A DNA stretch of 64,000 bases from NCBI GenBank assembly GCA_020636045.1, contig JACJYP010000004.1, positions 62,001 to 126,000 on the forward strand. Reading direction: 5' to 3'. Numbering within the stretch: position 1 is the stretch's first letter; each line of letters opens with the position of its first letter. A program made the translations under genes and the position numbers. Under the pieces are notes generated by a model. It had not been told where the DNA came from. It ran no database searches and was given only the letters and a program-made list of their open reading frames with translations. The stretch is from Lewinellaceae bacterium. Lineage in GTDB: Bacteria; Bacteroidota; Bacteroidia; Chitinophagales; Saprospiraceae. Positions 61,081 through 64,000 of the stretch are shown here, piece after piece.

Positions 61081-62754
61081 TTATGGCTGCCAGATCAGTT
61101 TGCCGGCGGGCTGTCCGTTCAGTTTTACGAGGTAAAGGCCTGAAGCGCAGGCAGAAGGTCTTATCGGCAGACTGTTGGCGCCTTTTGTTACAGTTGCAAT
61201 ACTTTCATAAACCAACACCCCGCGCAAATCAGTTAACTGTATGCGCACTTCTCCATCCTTACCGGCATTGTAAAGAATATGACAAAGGCCTTTCGCAGGA
61301 TTTGGCGCAATGCTTACTTGTCCCGGGGTATCTCCTTCCCGCATATTGACAAGCACGATACTGCCGTCTTCGCGATAGGCTTCGGCTGACAAGCGGGAAT
61401 GCAGGTACAATACGTCGGCGAGATTCGCATTTTGCAGGGCTTCTATTTCCAGTACAAAGCATTGCTCACCGGGCAGCAGATCGACGGCGCCCTGACTGCC
61501 AACCCAAACGACCGGCAGGCCACTGGCCCCCATCTGTTCACTCAGGTTGTAGGCCTGTTCATCGAATCCGGATAATACGGAAGACTCGACTGACAAAATC
61601 CTGATGGCGTCTTTTTCCACACCAAAGGCCAGTTGGAGGCCCAAAAAATGCGCGGGATTGCCCGTTATGACGGGTATTTTGTAGCGCCTTCCCGCTTCCA
61701 GTTGCTGTCTGGCAAATCGCAGGCCCAACACCTGCCGGTCGTCCACTTTGTCATCCGGCGCAAAATAGGGGCCGGTGACATCGCCGAGTTTTACGCCCCT
61801 GAAGTTCAGGCAGGAACCATTCCCGGGCGTACCATCCGGCTCGGGCACGAAGCGCCATACAGCACCTCCACAACCGGCGAAGCCGGTCGTCATGCCAAGT
61901 ATGATCCTGCGCCCTTCGACAATATCGAAGGTGGTCACCGAATTGGAACAATTCATATCCGCAGCGATGGATTGCCAGGGTGCATCGAACGGAACGATAT
62001 TGAGAATGTGCGAGGCGATCTTGACAAGGTCGTAGGTGCTGAGGCCCTGGAGCGGATCGCCGCTTTTCACCGGCGTGACCGTGTATGACGCCGCCTGTAG
62101 TTCGGAAATATCCAGAAGGCTATAGGCGCCGGATGCATAAAAAGAAGTATCAAAACCTCCGACCGTCTGCACATTCAGGAGTACGCTGTCGATCGGGTTA
62201 TCAAAATAAGAACGCAGGAAGCAGTCCTCTTCGGGTAGTAGTTCTGCGATCTTCTGGCTGAGGAGGTCCATCGTTTCCTGCGGAGAATTGCCACGCAGAT
62301 CGAAATAGACTTCACCGGTGCCGGGTTCGATCACGACAAAGGTAGGAGTACCCTGAAAAAGTCCGAAGTTGCCGTTTTTGTAGGGTTGCACCGCTGCCAG
62401 GCTGCCACCGTCGGAGCCGGCAGCCGGCATCGTCAGACCTTTGCCGGTCAGGTATGATGCTACCAGCGGGTCGGTATCGGCGACTTTATCGCTGAGCAGC
62501 ATGAATTCTACCTGGCCGGGATAACCGGCCTGCACTGTCTGATAGAGGTTTTGCAAGTAAGGCGCATGCGTCGCACAGGGCGGGCAGGTGGTGAAAAATA
62601 TCTCCAGCACTATTATTTTTTGCTGGTTGACGTAATCCTGATAGAGGTGGCGGGTTTGGCCGTCGCTGGTGGTGACGGTAAAATCGGGTGCGGGCGTTGC
62701 AGGCAGCCATTGACAAAACAACAGCAAAACAGGCAGGAGTAAACGTTTTTTCAT
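61081..62754 (-). CDS. Thioredoxin-dockerin-like-cohesin-like T9SS protein
   Basis: 557 residues. Signal peptide ('LLLPVLLLFCQWLPATPA'). A thioredoxin-fold domain (residues ~25-180) has the CPPC motif (C57-P-P-C60, 'IFFTTCPPCATHAPYL') and 'GTPTFVVIEPGTGEVYFD'. Next comes a region like dockerin type I (~243-292): 'GLSTYDLVKIASHILN' and 'AADMNCSNSVTTFDIVEGRRIILG'. A cohesin-like beta domain follows (~350-440). The end is a T9SS type A sorting domain ('SIAPNPAKGLCHILY ... CASGLYLVKLNG'). It may act as an exported disulfide redox protein on the cell surface or outside. The combination is unusual. Confidence 0.82.
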   Translation of the reverse strand: MKKRLLLPVLLLFCQWLPATPAPDFTVTTSDGQTRHLYQDYVNQQKIIVLEIFFTTCPPCATHAPYLQNLYQTVQAGYPGQVEFMLLSDKVADTDPLVASYLTGKGLTMPAAGSDGGSLAAVQPYKNGNFGLFQGTPTFVVIEPGTGEVYFDLRGNSPQETMDLLSQKIAELLPEEDCFLRSYFDNPIDSVLLNVQTVGGFDTSFYASGAYSLLDISELQAASYTVTPVKSGDPLQGLSTYDLVKIASHILNIVPFDAPWQSIAADMNCSNSVTTFDIVEGRRIILGMTTGFAGCGGAVWRFVPEPDGTPGNGSCLNFRGVKLGDVTGPYFAPDDKVDDRQVLGLRFARQQLEAGRRYKIPVITGNPAHFLGLQLAFGVEKDAIRILSVESSVLSGFDEQAYNLSEQMGASGLPVVWVGSQGAVDLLPGEQCFVLEIEALQNANLADVLYLHSRLSAEAYREDGSIVLVNMREGDTPGQVSIAPNPAKGLCHILYNAGKDGEVRIQLTDLRGVLVYESIATVTKGANSLPIRPSACASGLYLVKLNGQPAGKLIWQP

Positions 62755-62854
62755 GAGTGCGGGATGTTAAACAGGCATCAAAATTAGCCGTTCCGCATGG
62801 AAGGGCCAAATCCAAACGAGTTCAAAACAGCCACTTCCGGCAGAGATTGCATAT

Positions 62855-62862
62855 TATTTTTG
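62855..62862 (+). promoter_or_regulatory. -7 box TATTTTTG four bases before the peroxidase ATG
   Basis: TATTTTTG at 62855-62862, CGAC, then ATG 62867. The spacing is the same as for dnaG. A matching TTG is not found at 17-23 bases, so support is weaker. Confidence 0.45.
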
Positions 62863-62866
62863 CGAC

Positions 62867-63802
62867 ATGAACCGCCCTTATCTGCTGATCGTATTTGCAG
62901 CACTTGCTGCATTCCTGTTCTCCTTTGTGCCGTCCGGACTTTCTCCCGCTGAGCGGCTGGGGGAGCGCCTTTTTTTTGATCCAGTATTATCGCTCGACAG
63001 TACTGTTAGTTGTGCTTCCTGCCACATACCTGCATTCGGGTTTGCCGACACCCTGCCGTTTAGCCACGGCGTGGACGGGCGTACCGGCAAGCGCAACACG
63101 CAGGGCATTACCAATATGTCGGCGCGCGCTGCCTTTTTCTTCGACGGTCGTGCCGGCACCCTGGAGCAGCAGGTGTTGATGCCCATTTTCGATACGCTTG
63201 AAATGCGGGCTACGCCCGAACTTGTGACATCCCGACTGATCCGCCACCCGGAGTATCGCAGCGCCTTTTTGCAGGCATATGGCAAGAATCCCGATCTGGA
63301 ATCACTGGCGGCTTCACTGGCGGCATTTGTCCGCACCTTGGAAACTTCAGATACTCCCTTCGATCGATGGATGCAGGATCGGCCGGGTGGCATGAGCGCC
63401 GCCGCCGTACGAGGGAGGGAGGTGTTTATGGTAAAAGGCAAGTGCTTCGATTGCCACTTTTCTCCCGATTTTACCGGCGATGAATTCCGGAACATCGGTC
63501 TTTTCAATGGCAAGGACCTACAAGACATGGGTCGTTTCGGCGTGAGCCGCGACAGCAGCGACCTTGGCAAATTCAAAGTCCCCGGACTGCGCAACGTAGC
63601 GCTGACCGCTCCCTATATGCACAACGGCATGTTCAAAACGCTTGAAGAGGTGATCGACTACTACGATAACCCCGATGCTTTTGTACCCGATGCCATTGGC
63701 CGTGACCCCCTGCTAGCCAAACCGCTCAACCTGACAGTGCAGGAGAAGTCCGACCTGAAAGCCTTTATGGAGGCCCTGACAGACGACCGCTTTGTACAGT
63801 AA
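62867..63802 (+). CDS. Di-haem cytochrome c peroxidase (CcpA/MauG family)
   Basis: 311 residues. N-terminal signal or anchor ('LLIVFAALAAFLFSFVPSG'), then two c-type haem sites: CASCH (C49-H53) and CFDCH (C193-H197). 'LGERLFFDPVLSLDSTVSCASCH', 'FGFADTLPFSHGVDGRTGKRNTQGITN', 'FFDGRAGTLEQQVLMPI' and the C-terminal 'GKFKVPGLRNVALTAPYMHNGMFKTLEEVIDYYD' are standard for bacterial CCPs. It reduces H2O2 in the periplasm using a cytochrome or cupredoxin donor. MauG-like relatives do protein modification, which cannot be excluded. Confidence 0.92.
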   Translation: MNRPYLLIVFAALAAFLFSFVPSGLSPAERLGERLFFDPVLSLDSTVSCASCHIPAFGFADTLPFSHGVDGRTGKRNTQGITNMSARAAFFFDGRAGTLEQQVLMPIFDTLEMRATPELVTSRLIRHPEYRSAFLQAYGKNPDLESLAASLAAFVRTLETSDTPFDRWMQDRPGGMSAAAVRGREVFMVKGKCFDCHFSPDFTGDEFRNIGLFNGKDLQDMGRFGVSRDSSDLGKFKVPGLRNVALTAPYMHNGMFKTLEEVIDYYDNPDAFVPDAIGRDPLLAKPLNLTVQEKSDLKAFMEALTDDRFVQ

Positions 63803-63896
63803 AACGTCCCGGCCGTGACAGTTACTTCCGGTTCCGGCATTAGTCGTTCATCTTTTTGGCAGTCGATGCGTTTTAGAGAGTAAAAACAAGGAAATC

Positions 63897-64000
63897 ATGG
63901 ACAACAAAGAGCAAAAATGGAACACTCTGACGCCGGAGGAGGAGCATGTGATCGCGCAAAAAGGCACGGAAAGGGCCTTTACCGGCGAATACTGGAACCA
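63897..64000 (+). CDS. msrB: Peptide-methionine (R)-S-oxide reductase, N-terminal part, cut by window end
   Basis: Only 34 residues are visible: 'QKWNTLTPEEEHVIAQKGTE' then 'RAFTGEYWN'. This is the conserved N-terminal region of MsrB, which reduces methionine-R-sulfoxide in proteins. The zinc and catalytic cysteines lie beyond the window. It lies 94 bp after the peroxidase gene, so both could belong to an oxidative-stress pair. Confidence 0.88.
   Translation, partial: MDNKEQKWNTLTPEEEHVIAQKGTERAFTGEYWN

Overview
The window looks like chromosome from a free-living, moderately GC-rich Bacteroidota bacterium, most likely of the Saprospiria/Lewinella–Haliscomenobacter side of the phylum. Evidence for this: eight proteins carry type IX secretion system (T9SS) C-terminal sorting domains or a gliding-motility C-terminal (CHU_C) domain. 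A PorT-like T9SS barrel is coupled to ubiE. There are two TonB-dependent receptors with carboxypeptidase-like N-terminal domains, many paired cytosolic housekeeping genes with Bacteroidota-type promoters (TTG-N17-23-TAnnTTTG), and few Shine-Dalgarno sequences. I see no complete IS element, prophage, integrase or CRISPR array.

Layout. 1-2248: the 3' end of an RNase D gene coupled to a fused two-domain peptide ABC ATPase. 2505-8103: a T9SS-exported Asp-box protein, then a DUF1800-DUF1501 pair. 8230-14108: an FAD oxidoreductase, a Ca2+/Na+ antiporter, a small conserved protein, a His-rich membrane protein, a 42-bp minisatellite, a zinc CDF exporter, a YjbR-type protein and a deoxynucleoside kinase. 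14255-15565: gatC, a tiny membrane protein and a LolD-like ATPase. 15640-25250: an Oar-like TonB receptor, a lamin-tail T9SS protein, a propeller protein, a polysaccharide flippase and a GT9 glycosyltransferase. 25335-29066: tRNA-Leu(CAG) followed by a tricorn-type peptidase gene that lies between two pieces of a decayed tRNA-Leu. 29688-33377: a TonB receptor with a four-repeat lipoprotein. 33556-41565: an orphan helical protein, a small lipoprotein, a formylglycine-generating-enzyme homologue and a pectin locus (pectate lyase plus pectin methylesterase).

41879-64000 is mainly housekeeping: DUF1573 protein, TauE/SafE permease, typA, queA, a small DUF2795-like protein, a giant SprB-repeat/CHU_C protein, a Crp/Fnr regulator, an exported sialidase-like protein, a GH19-like lysozyme-fold enzyme, rnz, dnaG, porT-like, ubiE, a ribBA whose GTP cyclohydrolase half has lost its zinc cysteines, a thioredoxin/dockerin-like/cohesin-like T9SS protein, a di-haem peroxidase and the start of msrB.

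The most noteworthy signals are the split tRNA-Leu relic around the tricorn gene, the degenerate RibA half of ribBA, the 42-bp minisatellite beside zinc-transport genes, a cluster of palindromic repeats between ubiE and ribBA, and promoters whose -7 box ends four bases before the ATG of dnaG and of the di-haem peroxidase (possible leaderless mRNAs). Nothing in the window amounts to a clear new multi-gene defence or mobile system. The best candidates for undescribed biology are the TonB receptor/repeat lipoprotein pair and the DUF1800-DUF1501 secreted pair.
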